A stretch of 64,000 nt of DNA from Bacteroidota bacterium (GCA_018267915.1 JAFDXN010000012.1:79706-143705); one strand, 5' to 3'. Positions 53,871 through 63,462 are shown, numbered from the stretch's first letter. A program made the numbers and translations. Notes: generated by a model not told the origin, from the sequence alone.

Positions 53871-55510
53871 ATGAAAGCATTCTGCCTCATAGCTCTTTGT
53901 TTCTTCCCGCTGTTCATACAGGCGCAGCCCGCATGGCAATGGGCCGCAATTGCCAACGACCCCGGTGAGAGCATGTGCAACAGCATTGCTACCGATGCCG
54001 CAGGCAATGCCTATGTAGTGGGCACTTTTACAGGCACCCTCCATTTGGGCGCCACCACATTAACCAGCACCGGCGATTCCGATATCTTTTTCGCCAAGTA
54101 CGATCCTCTTGGCAATCTCGTCTGGGCAAAGCACGAAGGCGGCCCCGGCGGCGATCAGGGTTTTGGTATCGCCATCGATGCGCAGGGCGCTGTCTATGTT
54201 GCCGGCACTTTCTATCAAAGCATTGCTTTCGATACTTTTTCTTTCGCCAGCAATGGCTTTGCCGATCTCTGCCTCGCCAAATACGATAGTAATGGTCATC
54301 TCATATGGGCTAAAGCCTGGGGCAGTATTTATTCAGATGTTGGCAGCAAAATTGCAATTGATGGCAATGAAAACATTTATCTTACCGGTAGTTTTTCCGG
54401 TGATGGAGGTTCTCCACCAGTACATGGTACTATAATTTTTGACACGGTAACGCTTACAAGTACAGGTACAGGAGATATGTTCCTGGTAAACTCGATACGG
54501 CGGGCAATGTGATATGGGCCAAAAGTGCCGGAGGTGTTTATGACGACGATGGCTATAACATTACAGTAGATAAAACCGGCAATAGTTACGTCACGGGCAC
54601 CTTTAGCTATCCATGGATCAAGTTCGATAACATACAACTCGACGGCAAAGTTGGCCCCTTCTCGGATATGTTCGTTGCTAAATATGACAGTGCTGGCAAT
54701 GCATTATGGGCACGCGGAGCAGGTAATGACAGAGTCACAGTTGGTACGGGAGTTGCGGTCGACAGCTCGGGAAATGTCTACATCAGCGGAGGCAGCGGAG
54801 ATTTGACCTATTTCAAGTTCGATGCGGCCACTACTATATCAGATGATAATTCCTTTATCGCTAAGTACAGCCCTGTAGGAACATTGTTATGGGCTCATAA
54901 CACGGCATACAAGAGTTACGATTTTGCCTCCGATATCGCACTTGATGTGTACCAAAACATCTACGTTGCAGGTTATATCAATACGACCGGTATTTTTGGG
55001 ACCGATACATTACCCACTTTAGGCGGCCAGGACATCTATGTTGCCAAATACGACAATAATGGCAACCATATTTGGGTAAAGAACGCGGGCGGTACCGGCA
55101 CCGATGCTGCATACGCAGTGACTTTAGATAATTCCAACAATATACTTGTTGCTGGTTACACTAGTAGCCAACCCGCTGTCTTCGATGCCAGCCAGGTAAG
55201 CGCTACTTCAAGCTGGGATCCTTGCTTGGCCAAGTTATCAAATCCTGTCGCAGTGCGTGATGTTCACCTTTCTGCAAACGACATAGAGATCTATCCCAAT
55301 CCGGCAAATGACATGCTGTACGTTGTTTCGGTGAGCGTAGCCTTAAGCAACGTGCAAATCAATGATATCACGGGCAGGACGCTTATATCAGAAAGCACCA
55401 CATCAAAAAGGCCGCGGCTCAACCTAAGATCATTTCCTTCGGGCTTGTATTATTTACAACTCTCAGACGGCACCCAAACAATAATCAAAAAAATAATCAT
55501 TCAGCATTAA
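53871..55510 (+). pseudogene. SBBP-repeat T9SS protein, frameshifted by one missing A
   Basis: The frame from 53871 (MKAFCLIALCFFPLFIQAQ) stops at 54512 after TGDMFLV, and the frame of the rest starts in the overlap. Adding one A to the run at 54488-54490 joins them as GDMFLVKLDTAGNVIWAKSA and gives 546 residues, like its 548-residue paralogue just upstream. The whole has a signal peptide, SBBP repeats and a type A T9SS tail (IEIYPNPANDMLY...). No slippery heptamer is seen, so programmed frameshifting is unlikely. Confidence 0.85.
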
Positions 55511-55528
55511 TATCTAAAAACAAAAACT

Positions 55529-56361
55529 ATGAACAAGTTGCTTCCTTTTTGTTTAATAAGCTTTACAGCCTTGCTGCCCCTCGCAGCCACTGCGCAAGAA
55601 CTTTGTTGGTTTGATGCAGGGAACACCGAATATTTTAAAATTGATGCTTGCATTCCAAATTCTGATATTCAATTCTATTCTGCAAAAGGTGGTGGCCGAT
55701 TGCTAAAGCAGGCCACTGTAGATGCTATGGGTTCTTACAGTCTGTGTGTTCAGGACAATTTTAAACCGGCTTTTGTTTTAAATGTCAGTCGTGCCAATAT
55801 CAAAGGCGTCAGCGGCAATGGCATAGTACGGTTTTTCGATGTAAAAGAGTTCACCATAGACGACATTCTGATTAAGGCTAAGCCGGATATAACAGTCTTA
55901 ACCTTTAAAGCTCAGTCCGACCCCGCTAAGACATTTACTTTGAGATACTAAAGAGTGAGGATGGTATTGCCTTTTCTACGGTAGGAAAGCTGGAGGCTAA
56001 CAAATCGGGAGTTTTGATTCCATACGAATACATAGATAAAGAAAACGACGGCTCTTTTTATAAAGTAAAAGTAATTAACAAGCAAAAAGGCGAACGATAT
56101 ACATCGCAGCTGCTTGCTGCGGAGGTAGGCGAAGCTAAAGTTTATCCCACCGCAGCAAGCACTACAATATCTATTGCTTTGGATAAGCAGTACAACAATG
56201 CCTCTTACAAAATTTACAGTGTAGATGGGCGTGTCGTTGTCTCAGGCACCTTAGAAAATATTGTCAATACGGTGCCAATCGGCAATCTAAGTTCGGGTTC
56301 CTATCTTGTATCTGTCCAGGCGGCTAACAAAAGAACAGTAAGCCATTTACAAAAAATCTGA
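55529..56361 (+). pseudogene. Small secreted T9SS-tailed protein, frameshifted by one missing T
   Basis: The first part (55529-55951) has a signal peptide (MNKLLPFCLISFTALLPLAATAQ) and a beta-rich body, and ends at a stop after AKTFTLRY. Adding one T at 55939-55941 continues it as KTFTFEILKSEDGIAFSTVG and gives 277 residues with a T9SS end (VYPTAASTTISIALDKQYNN, YLVSVQAANKRTVSHLQKI). It is 18 bases downstream of the other broken gene. The cargo role is unknown. Confidence 0.82.
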
Positions 56362-56380
56362 GCGTACCTCTTTAGTATTA

Positions 56381-56411
56381 AAGCGTGTTTGTCTTTCAAA
56401 CACGCTTTTTT
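56381..56411 (+). terminator. Rho-independent terminator after the T9SS cargo genes
   Basis: An 11-base stem (AAGCGTGTTTG / CAAACACGCTT) around TCTTT, followed by seven T with one break. It ends the plus-strand run and may also serve the convergent gene. Confidence 0.9.
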
Positions 56412-56430
56412 ATTTCCGGTTTACGATGCC

Positions 56431-57300
56431 CTAGTCCGTACTTGACCCGCGGTTCATATAACCCGGGCACCTGTAGACCTTTAGCTGGAATGAGACATTG
56501 ACCATGAACATCAGGTACTGATCGAAAGTGCTGGTGTTGCCACGTTGTTTCCCGGCGCGACCTAATGGGTCGTTAGGTGTCAGTTCTGTCGAACGGTCCT
56601 GCAGGTAGTAAGCAGGCGGCTGTGTGTACTTGGGATCTTTTGCAAAGTACTGTGTGCCTACGTAATAAGAACTAACATCGTCGATATAATCTGTTGTCGT
56701 CAGCCTGTCGGCAACCTCAAAGCCCACATTCATCCCTGGCCGCATCCACCATTTCACGCCCGCGCCTATAGGCATGCACATATTCACAATGCTGTATTTA
56801 TGGCTATCGAAACCTGCGTTTTGCCCCTCTGTGCCCAGCGGACGCAAATAGTATCTCTTTCCCTGGAAGCGTGTATAAGGGTTTGAATAAAAAGCGCCTA
56901 CACCCATGGTGAGGTAAGGGGTAAACCTGTTATTGAAATCGCCGGTAGCAAAGCGCACAAAGTTGAATTCGCCCTGCACACAAAACTCCAGTATGTCGCT
57001 CTTAAAATTCAGGTTACGTGCCCGCTGGTAGGGATCTGTTGACAGCTTATCGTCATATCCCACCTTAGTATAGTTCAGCGTGGTCTTCAGCGCTATATAG
57101 GGGTTCATATGGAAACGTATAAAAGCGCCGCCTGCAGGCAACACTTCCTTAAAACCGTAATTGGTGTTCAAGTCACCGAAGTACTGCGATCCGCCCAGCG
57201 AAAAACCATATTCCTGCCCGCTGTAGAAATACTGCGCCCCTGCCTGCTTTGCTGCAACCAGTAGGAAAACCATTAATATTATGCTCCTGATTCTTCTCAT
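56431..57300 (-). CDS. DUF6089-like outer-membrane beta-barrel protein
   Basis: A 289-residue protein. A signal peptide (MRRIRSIILMVFLLVAAKQAGA) is followed by about eight to ten beta strands, beginning with EYGFSLGGSQYFGDLNTNYGF, the opening of DUF6089 barrels, and ending with a strand in FMVNVSFQLKVYRCPGY. It is likely an outer-membrane protein. The start at 57300 fits the signal peptide; the frame extends to 57369, overlapping nadK. A structural or porin-like role is inferred. Confidence 0.8.
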   Translation of the reverse strand: MRRIRSIILMVFLLVAAKQAGAQYFYSGQEYGFSLGGSQYFGDLNTNYGFKEVLPAGGAFIRFHMNPYIALKTTLNYTKVGYDDKLSTDPYQRARNLNFKSDILEFCVQGEFNFVRFATGDFNNRFTPYLTMGVGAFYSNPYTRFQGKRYYLRPLGTEGQNAGFDSHKYSIVNMCMPIGAGVKWWMRPGMNVGFEVADRLTTTDYIDDVSSYYVGTQYFAKDPKYTQPPAYYLQDRSTELTPNDPLGRAGKQRGNTSTFDQYLMFMVNVSFQLKVYRCPGYMNRGSSTD

Positions 57301-57344
57301 AGATACAGACGGTCTATGTAACGGCAAATGTAATTGTTTATTGT

Positions 57345-58223
57345 CTAGTTCCTCCGGTCGATACCCCAATATAGTTTTTGTCTTATGGTTTTCAGGAAGT
57401 TATGCTCGTCCGGCCGCACCAGCGATATGGTAAAGCTCTCCTTCTTCACCGCCAGCTGCGTGCCGCTGGTGATGGTTTCTGTCCGCGAGTCGAGCGTACA
57501 CAAAAACTGCTCCGCCCTGCCCTCCACTTCGAAGGAGATCACATTGTCGTCCGGCACCACTATCGATCGTGTGTTGAGGTTATGCGGCGCCACCGGCGTT
57601 ATCACGAAGCTCGACGTCTGCGGGAACACCACAGGGCCGTTACAGCTCAGCGAATACCCTGTCGAGCCCGTCGGCGTCGCCACGATCAGACCATCGGCCC
57701 AGTAAGTATTCAGGAACTCACCGTTGAGGTAGGTATGTATCTTGATCATCGACGATGAGTCTTTCCTGTGAATGGTGAACTCATTCAGCGCATAGGGCGC
57801 GCCATCAAATAGCGGCACGCTGCTATCGAGGTGTATCAACGTCCTTTTTTCCAGCGTGTAAGACCCTCTCACCAGCGACATGATGGCGGCATCCACTTCC
57901 TCCTCCGGTATCGCCGCCAGGAATCCCAGCCTCCCGAGGTTGATACCTATGAGCGGTATGTTACTATTGCCAACAAACACCACCGTATCCAGCAGTGTGC
58001 CATCGCCCCCCAGGCTGAAGAGCATATCAGTGTTCATAGGCAGGTCTTTCTTCCCGGTGAACAAACGCGGCGTCTGTTCGAAACTGATGTGCTGCGATAT
58101 CCTTTCGTAAAAGTCCTTATACAGCACCACCTGCAGGTTGTGCGTTTTCAGCATCTCCAGTATATGCTTCATCACAGGCAGATCCTGCTCCTCGAACGTC
58201 CGGTTGTAAATAGCTACCTGCAT
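57345..58223 (-). CDS. nadK: NAD kinase
   Basis: A 292-residue kinase that makes NADP+ from NAD+ and ATP. It has the GGDGTLLDTV motif (residues 72-81), NLGRLGFLA, the NE pair in ALNEFTIHRKDSSSMI and the glycine-rich ATPTGSTGYSLSCNGPVV. The length is normal. It lies upstream of the DUF6089 gene in the same direction. Confidence 0.95.
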   Translation of the reverse strand: MQVAIYNRTFEEQDLPVMKHILEMLKTHNLQVVLYKDFYERISQHISFEQTPRLFTGKKDLPMNTDMLFSLGGDGTLLDTVVFVGNSNIPLIGINLGRLGFLAAIPEEEVDAAIMSLVRGSYTLEKRTLIHLDSSVPLFDGAPYALNEFTIHRKDSSSMIKIHTYLNGEFLNTYWADGLIVATPTGSTGYSLSCNGPVVFPQTSSFVITPVAPHNLNTRSIVVPDDNVISFEVEGRAEQFLCTLDSRTETITSGTQLAVKKESFTISLVRPDEHNFLKTIRQKLYWGIDRRN

Positions 58224-58334
58224 TTAGCCCTGCTTAAATTTGGGTATAAATGTAATCCATTTTCACTCATTTGGGCTTTCCTCCTACTGCGCCTTGTTCC
58301 ATACATAGTATCCATTTATGTCGTAACTTCAATT

Positions 58335-59810
58335 ATGCGTTCGCGTATCGTCATACTGCTGGCATGCTCCATGGCATTCCTTTACCTTTTCAACTCCTGC
58401 AAGCACAAGCCTTTTCCTGCTCCTACTTACGGCAACTTCCCGGATGATGTAGGTGTCATCTTCACCACCAAATGCGCCGTTACCGGCTGCCACGACGCTG
58501 CCGGCTCTGTTAATGCCGACAACCTGCGACTCGATAGCTGGGAATCCCTGTTCAAGGGCTCTTCGCACGGAGCTGTCGTTATCCCCTACAGTACCGACTA
58601 TAGCTCCCTGCTCAACTTCATCAATACTGATTCCACCCGCGGCCTGGTTGCCATCCCCACCATGCCCTATATGCGCCCGGCACTTTCCGGCGAGGAATAC
58701 TATACCATTAAGAACTGGATAGCAGCCGGCGCTCCCGACAAGGATGGTAATATCCCCTTCGCCTCTCATCCCGATACCCGCCAGAAGATATATGTCACCC
58801 AGCAGGGCTGCGACCTTATGGCTGTCATCGATGGCGAATCGAAACTTACTATGCGCATGTTTCACATCGGTGTCACTTCGCAGGTGGAAAGCCCGCACAA
58901 TGTGCATTTCTCCAACGATGGCAGGTATGCTTACGTATCCTTTTCACAAGGCTCCGCAGTGCAAAAGATCGACGCCAGTATTGATACCGTTGTCCAGACC
59001 ATTAACCTGGGCGATGGTGAAGGCGGTGTAGTTAACGTCCACCCCGACAGCGACAAGGTGCTCGTAGCCGACTTCTACAACTACGAGCTCTGGAAAGCCG
59101 ACTTCACAACTTCGCAGGCCACCCGCATTGGCAAGAACGCATTCAGCGCCCCGCATGGCATTGCGTCCACACCCACATGGGACACTTTTTACGTCACCTC
59201 GCAATACGGCAACGTGGTGTACCGATACACGCCCGGCAAGCTGCCACCCATCAGCAACATATTGCTCGACACTACGCAACCTGCTTCCACAGGCACGGGC
59301 GGGCTGTATGGCGATCCTCATGAGATCATTTTTTCACCCGACCATTCCAAACTCTTCGTCACCTGCCAGCACACTAACGAAGTGCGGGTACTCGATGCGC
59401 ATAACTACAAGGTGCTTGCAGTGCTGCCCGTTGGCACCGAGCCGCAGGAGTTTGCCATAGCACCTTCAAAACACTGGCTCTTCGTATCCTGCATATACGA
59501 TGCAGCCAATCCCACACCGGGCAGCCAGGGCTCGGTCTACGTTATCGACTACACCACCAACCAGGTCGTTAACCGCATCTACGGCGACTTCTACCAGCCG
59601 CACGGCATGGCTGTAGACGAGCGGAACAATACGCTCTACATCGTCAGCAGCAACGTGAGCCAAACCGGGCCGCCGCCGCACCACGTCACGGTATGTGGGG
59701 GCAAGCCGGGCTGGTACAGCGTGTACGACCTTAATACACTGCAACCGCTCAACAAGTACCGCTACGAGAGCACCATAGCACCCTACTCTGCCGAAGCACG
59801 GTTCAAGTAA
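58335..59810 (+). CDS. Lipoprotein with CX4CH haem motif and YncE-like beta-propeller
   Basis: A 491-residue protein. The lipoprotein signal ends at NSCKH (about residue 22). A small cytochrome-type domain follows (about 30-130, TKCAVTGCHDAAGS, where the haem motif is CxxxxCH instead of CxxCH), then a YncE-type beta-propeller (about 140-490) with repeats such as RYAYVSFSQGSAVQKIDASI. It should be tethered to the envelope. The start at 58335 is chosen for the signal; the frame is open upstream. Electron transfer or sensing of a redox partner is possible. Confidence 0.82.
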   Translation: MRSRIVILLACSMAFLYLFNSCKHKPFPAPTYGNFPDDVGVIFTTKCAVTGCHDAAGSVNADNLRLDSWESLFKGSSHGAVVIPYSTDYSSLLNFINTDSTRGLVAIPTMPYMRPALSGEEYYTIKNWIAAGAPDKDGNIPFASHPDTRQKIYVTQQGCDLMAVIDGESKLTMRMFHIGVTSQVESPHNVHFSNDGRYAYVSFSQGSAVQKIDASIDTVVQTINLGDGEGGVVNVHPDSDKVLVADFYNYELWKADFTTSQATRIGKNAFSAPHGIASTPTWDTFYVTSQYGNVVYRYTPGKLPPISNILLDTTQPASTGTGGLYGDPHEIIFSPDHSKLFVTCQHTNEVRVLDAHNYKVLAVLPVGTEPQEFAIAPSKHWLFVSCIYDAANPTPGSQGSVYVIDYTTNQVVNRIYGDFYQPHGMAVDERNNTLYIVSSNVSQTGPPPHHVTVCGGKPGWYSVYDLNTLQPLNKYRYESTIAPYSAEARFK

Positions 59811-59833
59811 GCGCGATAGCTTAACTTCGCCCC

Positions 59834-60166
59834 ATGCTCACAGTCTCCCTCCACGGCATACGCATACACGCCAACATCGGTATGTACCCTGAAGAAAAGA
59901 TCAGCGGTAATGATTTTGAGATAGATGTGGATATTCACGTGCCCGATGCCCGGCCATGGCCTTTCGTCGACTACACATTGATCAACGATACAGTGGCCAA
60001 TGCTTTCCAACAGCCGGGTGAGACGCTGGAGACCTTCGTGCTGCTGATACATGCCACACTCAAGGGCCAAGTACCTTTCGCGGAGAAGATCAAAGTTGCC
60101 ATCCGCAAGCTGCACCCGCCGATGCAAGGCGACATCGCTTATGCGCAGGTGTGCTATGAAAATTAA
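59834..60166 (+). CDS. folB: Dihydroneopterin aldolase
   Basis: A 110-residue enzyme of the folate pathway that splits dihydroneopterin into 6-hydroxymethyl-dihydropterin and glycolaldehyde. It has VSLHGIRIHANIGMYPEEK, the catalytic Glu in that stretch, DYTLINDTV and the lysine-bearing KIKVAIRKLHPP. It lies 24 bases after the propeller gene. It ends within a long inverted repeat shared with the end of purL. Confidence 0.92.
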   Translation: MLTVSLHGIRIHANIGMYPEEKISGNDFEIDVDIHVPDARPWPFVDYTLINDTVANAFQQPGETLETFVLLIHATLKGQVPFAEKIKVAIRKLHPPMQGDIAYAQVCYEN

Positions 60167-60266
60167 TGTGGGAAAAATGCGGCAATGTGATGGAATGTGA
60201 TTCTAAATGACCTCTACTAAATGTTCACCACGTTGTCGTATTCCATCACATTTCTTCCACATTAAT
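60162..60266. repeat. Imperfect inverted repeat spanning the folB and purL stops
   Basis: The left arm (60162-60196) reads ATTAATGTGG, a variable part, then AATGTGATGGAAT. The right arm (60240-60266) is its near-perfect complement, apart from about 7 extra bases in the left arm. About 43 bases lie between them. Both convergent genes end inside the arms. It may act as a terminator for both, or be a small mobile palindrome. Confidence 0.75.
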
Positions 60267-62469
60267 TATTAAGCAACTTTTCCAATGCATTGTCATACGC
60301 CTCCTTCCAATCGCTGATGTAGCCCCAGTGGTCGTTGTCCACTTTTATTTCACCGTCGGCATTTACCATGCCTATTTTGGTGAATGGTGTTCCTTTCAGT
60401 TCTGCTTCGAACATGGCATGCACTGCGGGGTTCACGCTCACTACTACGCGGCTCTGCGCCTCGCCGAAGAGGTAGGCATCTTTGCGGATGCTCTTATCTG
60501 TCTCGATAGTGAAGCCGTGGCCGGCGCTGCTCATTGCGCTTTCTAAAAGCGTGGTGAACAGGCCGCCTTCGGAAATATCGTGGGCGGAGTTGATGAGTTT
60601 TTCGCTGATGAGGCGCATCACCGTGTCCTGCAGCTGCGCTTCTTCTTCCATATCGAAGTGCGGTGCAGGGCTGTGGGTAACGCCTATTATGTGGTGCAGG
60701 TATTCGCTGCAGTTGATGTCGTTGCGGTTCACGCCCAGCACGTAGATGAGGTCGCCTGCGTGCTTGAAGTTCAGGCTCATCTTCTGGTCGAGCGTGTCGA
60801 GCACGCCTACCATGCCTATGGTAGGTGTGGGGTACACGGGGCCGTCTTCGCTCTGGTTGTAGAAGCTCACGTTACCACCCGTTACCGGTGTGCCTAGTTT
60901 GGTGCAGGCAGTGGTCATGCCCTTGATCGCGTGTACGAACTGGTAATACACTTCAGGATTGTAAGGATTGCCGAAGTTGAGGCAGTTGGTGATGGCCACC
61001 GGCACGCCGCCGCTGCATACAATGTTGCGCGCAGCTTCGCTCACGGCTATCATACCGCCTTTGTATGGGTCGGCCCATACGTAGCGGCTGTTGCAGTCGG
61101 TTGTTACGGCAAGGCCTTTCTTGCTGTCGTGCACGCGCACTACTGCTGCATCGCTTGGTGCATTGGTATGCGTGTTGCCCGTCATTACCATGCTATCGTA
61201 CTGCTCCCATATCCAGCGTTTACTCGCAATGTTGGGCAGCTGCACCAGCTGGTAGGCTATATCCTTCAGGTCGGCCGGGATGGCTACGCTTTCGGGATTG
61301 AATTTATTGATCTCTGCAAAGTATTTCGGTTCGCTGTACTCACGCTCATATACGGGGGCACCACCACCAAGTACGAGGCTTTCGGCGGGCACATCGGCTA
61401 TCAGCTCATCGTGCATGTAGTACTTCAGGTTCTTGTCTTTGGTCACCTCGCCTATCTGCACGCAGTGTATGTCCCACTTGTCGAATATTTTCTGTATCTC
61501 CGCTTCGCGGCCTTTCTTCACCACGATCAGCATGCGCTCCTGGCTCTCGCTCAGCAGCATTTCCCAGGGCTTCATATTGGCCTGTCGCGTAGGCACTTTG
61601 TCCAGGTGGATGATCATGCCATGCTCGCCCTTGGCGCTCATCTCGCTGGTGCTGCAGGTGATGCCTGCCGCGCCCATATCCTGCATGCCTATGAGGGCAC
61701 CCGTAGGTATCATCTCGAGGCAGGCCTCTAATAGTTTCTTTTCTTCAAAGGGATCGCCCACCTGCACTGCAGGCAGTTGCTCTGCGCTGTTCTCGCTGAT
61801 GTCGGCACTTGCGAATGAGGCGCCGCCTATACCGTCTTTACCTGTTGATGCACCTACTATGAAAACAGGGTTACCCTCGCCATGCGATGTGGCGCTCACC
61901 GTTTGCCCGGCCTTTACCACACCTACGCTCATGGCGTTCACCAGGGGGTTGGTCTGGTAGCAGCTTTCGTAGTACACCTCGCCGGCCACCGTTGGCACAC
62001 CAAAGCAGTTGCCGTAGTGACCGATGCCTTTTACCACACCCTTCAGCAGCCACTTGGTCTTGGGGTTGTCCATCTTGCCGAAGCGCAGACTATTGAGCGA
62101 GGCGATGGGCCTTGCACCCATGGTGAAGATATCCCTGTGTATGCCGCCCACACCCGTAGCCGCACCCTGGAAGGGCTCGATAGCCGAGGGGTGGTTGTGG
62201 CTCTCGATCTTGAACACGCAGCCGAGGCCATCGCCTATATCCACCAGGCCGGCGTTCTCCTCGCCCGCTTTTACCAGCAGGCGCTCGCCTTCGCGGGGCA
62301 GGGTCTTCAACCATTTTATAGAATTTTTGTAGCTGCAGTGCTCGCTCCACATTACGGAGTACATGGCTACTTCGTTGAAATTGGGCACGCGCCCGAGTAT
62401 TTCTGTTATCTTATGGAATTCTTCTTCGCGTAGGCCCAGCTTTACGGCCTGCTCGACGGTTGCTTGCAT
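60262..62469 (-). CDS. purL: Phosphoribosylformylglycinamidine synthase subunit PurL
   Basis: A 735-residue small-type PurL, the synthase subunit (FGAR to FGAM) that works with PurS and PurQ. It has MWSEHCSYKNSIKWLKTLP, ATGVGGIHRDIFTMGARPIA, DGIGGASFAS and VTGGNVSFYNQS, with no glutaminase domain. It is usual in length. The gene stands alone here; purS and purQ are not in the window. The purine genes purE and purK lie 36 kb away. Confidence 0.96.
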   Translation of the reverse strand: MQATVEQAVKLGLREEEFHKITEILGRVPNFNEVAMYSVMWSEHCSYKNSIKWLKTLPREGERLLVKAGEENAGLVDIGDGLGCVFKIESHNHPSAIEPFQGAATGVGGIHRDIFTMGARPIASLNSLRFGKMDNPKTKWLLKGVVKGIGHYGNCFGVPTVAGEVYYESCYQTNPLVNAMSVGVVKAGQTVSATSHGEGNPVFIVGASTGKDGIGGASFASADISENSAEQLPAVQVGDPFEEKKLLEACLEMIPTGALIGMQDMGAAGITCSTSEMSAKGEHGMIIHLDKVPTRQANMKPWEMLLSESQERMLIVVKKGREAEIQKIFDKWDIHCVQIGEVTKDKNLKYYMHDELIADVPAESLVLGGGAPVYEREYSEPKYFAEINKFNPESVAIPADLKDIAYQLVQLPNIASKRWIWEQYDSMVMTGNTHTNAPSDAAVVRVHDSKKGLAVTTDCNSRYVWADPYKGGMIAVSEAARNIVCSGGVPVAITNCLNFGNPYNPEVYYQFVHAIKGMTTACTKLGTPVTGGNVSFYNQSEDGPVYPTPTIGMVGVLDTLDQKMSLNFKHAGDLIYVLGVNRNDINCSEYLHHIIGVTHSPAPHFDMEEEAQLQDTVMRLISEKLINSAHDISEGGLFTTLLESAMSSAGHGFTIETDKSIRKDAYLFGEAQSRVVVSVNPAVHAMFEAELKGTPFTKIGMVNADGEIKVDNDHWGYISDWKEAYDNALEKLLNN

Positions 62470-62526
62470 GGCGCAAAAGTAGTTTTTTTTGGTTTAAGGT
62501 TTTTCATCTCTGACACTATACATATT

Positions 62527-62784
62527 CTATTCGTAAACATCTCTGCGATGCCGTACCCTGCGTATATCCACTATCTCGATCTTATCTGAAATATGATAAA
62601 TAACCCGATAATCGCCTATACGGATACGCCAGAGTTCTTCATCAGTTCCCTTTAGCTTCTTACAGCCATGCGGCCGGGGTTCCTCCGCCAGCCCGTCGAT
62701 CGCTTTGGCTACCCGCTTGTTGACAGATGCAGGTAATTTTTCCAGGTCTTTCTCCGCACTGTGGCTAACTAAAATGCGGTACAT
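62527..62784 (-). CDS. RelE/ParE-family toxin
   Basis: An 85-residue toxin of the RelE/ParE superfamily. It reads YRILVSHSAEKDLEKLPASV, then GCKKLKGTDEELWRIRIGDY and RVIYHISDKIEIVDIRRVRHRRDVY, the usual pattern with basic residues for RNase or gyrase action. It starts at 62784, overlapping the antitoxin stop (TAATG), so it is translated with it. The frame extends to 62829 but the TA pattern favours 62784. Confidence 0.92.
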   Translation of the reverse strand: MYRILVSHSAEKDLEKLPASVNKRVAKAIDGLAEEPRPHGCKKLKGTDEELWRIRIGDYRVIYHISDKIEIVDIRRVRHRRDVYE

Positions 62785-62978
62785 TACAGCTTGCCTTTCT
62801 TTTTGAGGGACTTTTTCACCTCGTTCCAATCTTTTTTAGGCTCGTCCCTTCTTGATTCCGCAACTATCACATCCAGCAGGTCTTCAACAGCTTCCTGATT
62901 TTGCTCTATAGTTTTTAGCTCAATAATCACAGCCCGCTTGCGGTTTTTATCGTCCATCACAAAACTTACTCCTTTCAT
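62784..62978 (-). CDS. Antitoxin of the RelE/ParE-type pair
   Basis: A 64-residue protein, with a short beta start (RAVIIELKTIEQNQ) and a basic C-terminal tail ending DEPKKDWNEVKKSLKKKGKL. It precedes the toxin in a classic operon with TAATG overlap. I assign it by context; no ribbon-helix-helix motif is clear. The ATG at 62978 is taken as start; MDDKN at 62957 is another choice. A second copy of its tail lies at 63316-63462. Confidence 0.8.
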   Translation of the reverse strand: MKGVSFVMDDKNRKRAVIIELKTIEQNQEAVEDLLDVIVAESRRDEPKKDWNEVKKSLKKKGKL

Positions 62979-63010
62979 CTTAATAGCTTTCTACAAATTT
63001 AATCATTCCT

Positions 63011-63206
63011 CACAAAAAATATTTTCTCACACATTTTCATTCATTATCAATTACTTAGGCGGAAAAAAGTTCACAAAAAGTTCCCATTTTTTACCCATTT
63101 ATGCCCCGTTCTTTACCCATTGGTTGCCCGGTGGGGGAAGAAGGTTTCAGCCTCTTATGCAAGATACGAAATGGAGGGAGGGGGTTGCAAAAAATGATAT
63201 CCACAA
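63011..63206. repeat. Direct repeat A, copy 1 (about 195 bases)
   Basis: This stretch recurs at 63477-63670 with few changes. It begins CACAAAAAATATTTTCTCAC and includes GGAAGAAGGTTTCAGCC and a GGAGGGAGGGGGTTGCAAA end. It lies just upstream of the antitoxin gene, so it holds its promoter region. Confidence 0.9.
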
Positions 63207-63279
63207 TTTGGTGGGCTGACCTGCGCGAGGGGAAGGCACAAGAACGCAAACGCACAAATCCGCGCGGCATTCTTGCGCC
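63185..63279. repeat. Direct repeat B, copy 1
   Basis: About 95 bases from TTGCAAAAAATGATATCC to CATTCTTGCGCC, repeated at 63774-63868 with a few mismatches. It overlaps the end of repeat A by about 20 bases. Confidence 0.9.
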
Positions 63280-63315
63280 TCTCCACGGGTGGAGATGGGA
63301 GAAGGTCATATATGA

Positions 63316-63462
63316 TTATAGTTTACCTTTCGTTTTCAGGGTCTTTTTTACGTCTTCCCAATCTCTTTTAGGCTCGTCCTTCCGGGAGGTAGCTACCTTA
63401 ACATCGAGCCGGTTTTCCATTTTGAGACTCCTTTTATCCTTTTTAGTATTATTCATTTTCAT
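63316..63462 (-). CDS. Orphan antitoxin-like protein (duplicate)
   Basis: A 48-residue frame starting MKMNNTKKDKRSLKMENRLD. Its last 20 residues, DEPKRDWEDVKKTLKTKGKL, match 15 of 20 residues of the antitoxin at 62784-62978 at the same end. The N-terminal part of the real antitoxin is not recognisable, and no toxin gene follows. It could be a decayed copy or a free antitoxin that still binds the toxin. Confidence 0.6.
   Translation of the reverse strand: MKMNNTKKDKRSLKMENRLDVKVATSRKDEPKRDWEDVKKTLKTKGKL

Noticed and set aside
54480..54515. Programmed ribosomal frameshift between the two parts of the SBBP gene
   Set aside because: No slippery heptamer and no obvious pseudoknot; the neighbouring gene has the same kind of single-base loss, so error or mutation is simpler.
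57831..58334. Longer N-terminus of the cytochrome/propeller protein
   Set aside because: This part is antisense to nadK, and a clear lipoprotein signal starts at 58335.
60931..61731. 266-residue open frame on the plus strand
   Set aside because: It is antisense to purL, whose motifs and length are intact; the His/Tyr/Val-rich protein matches nothing.
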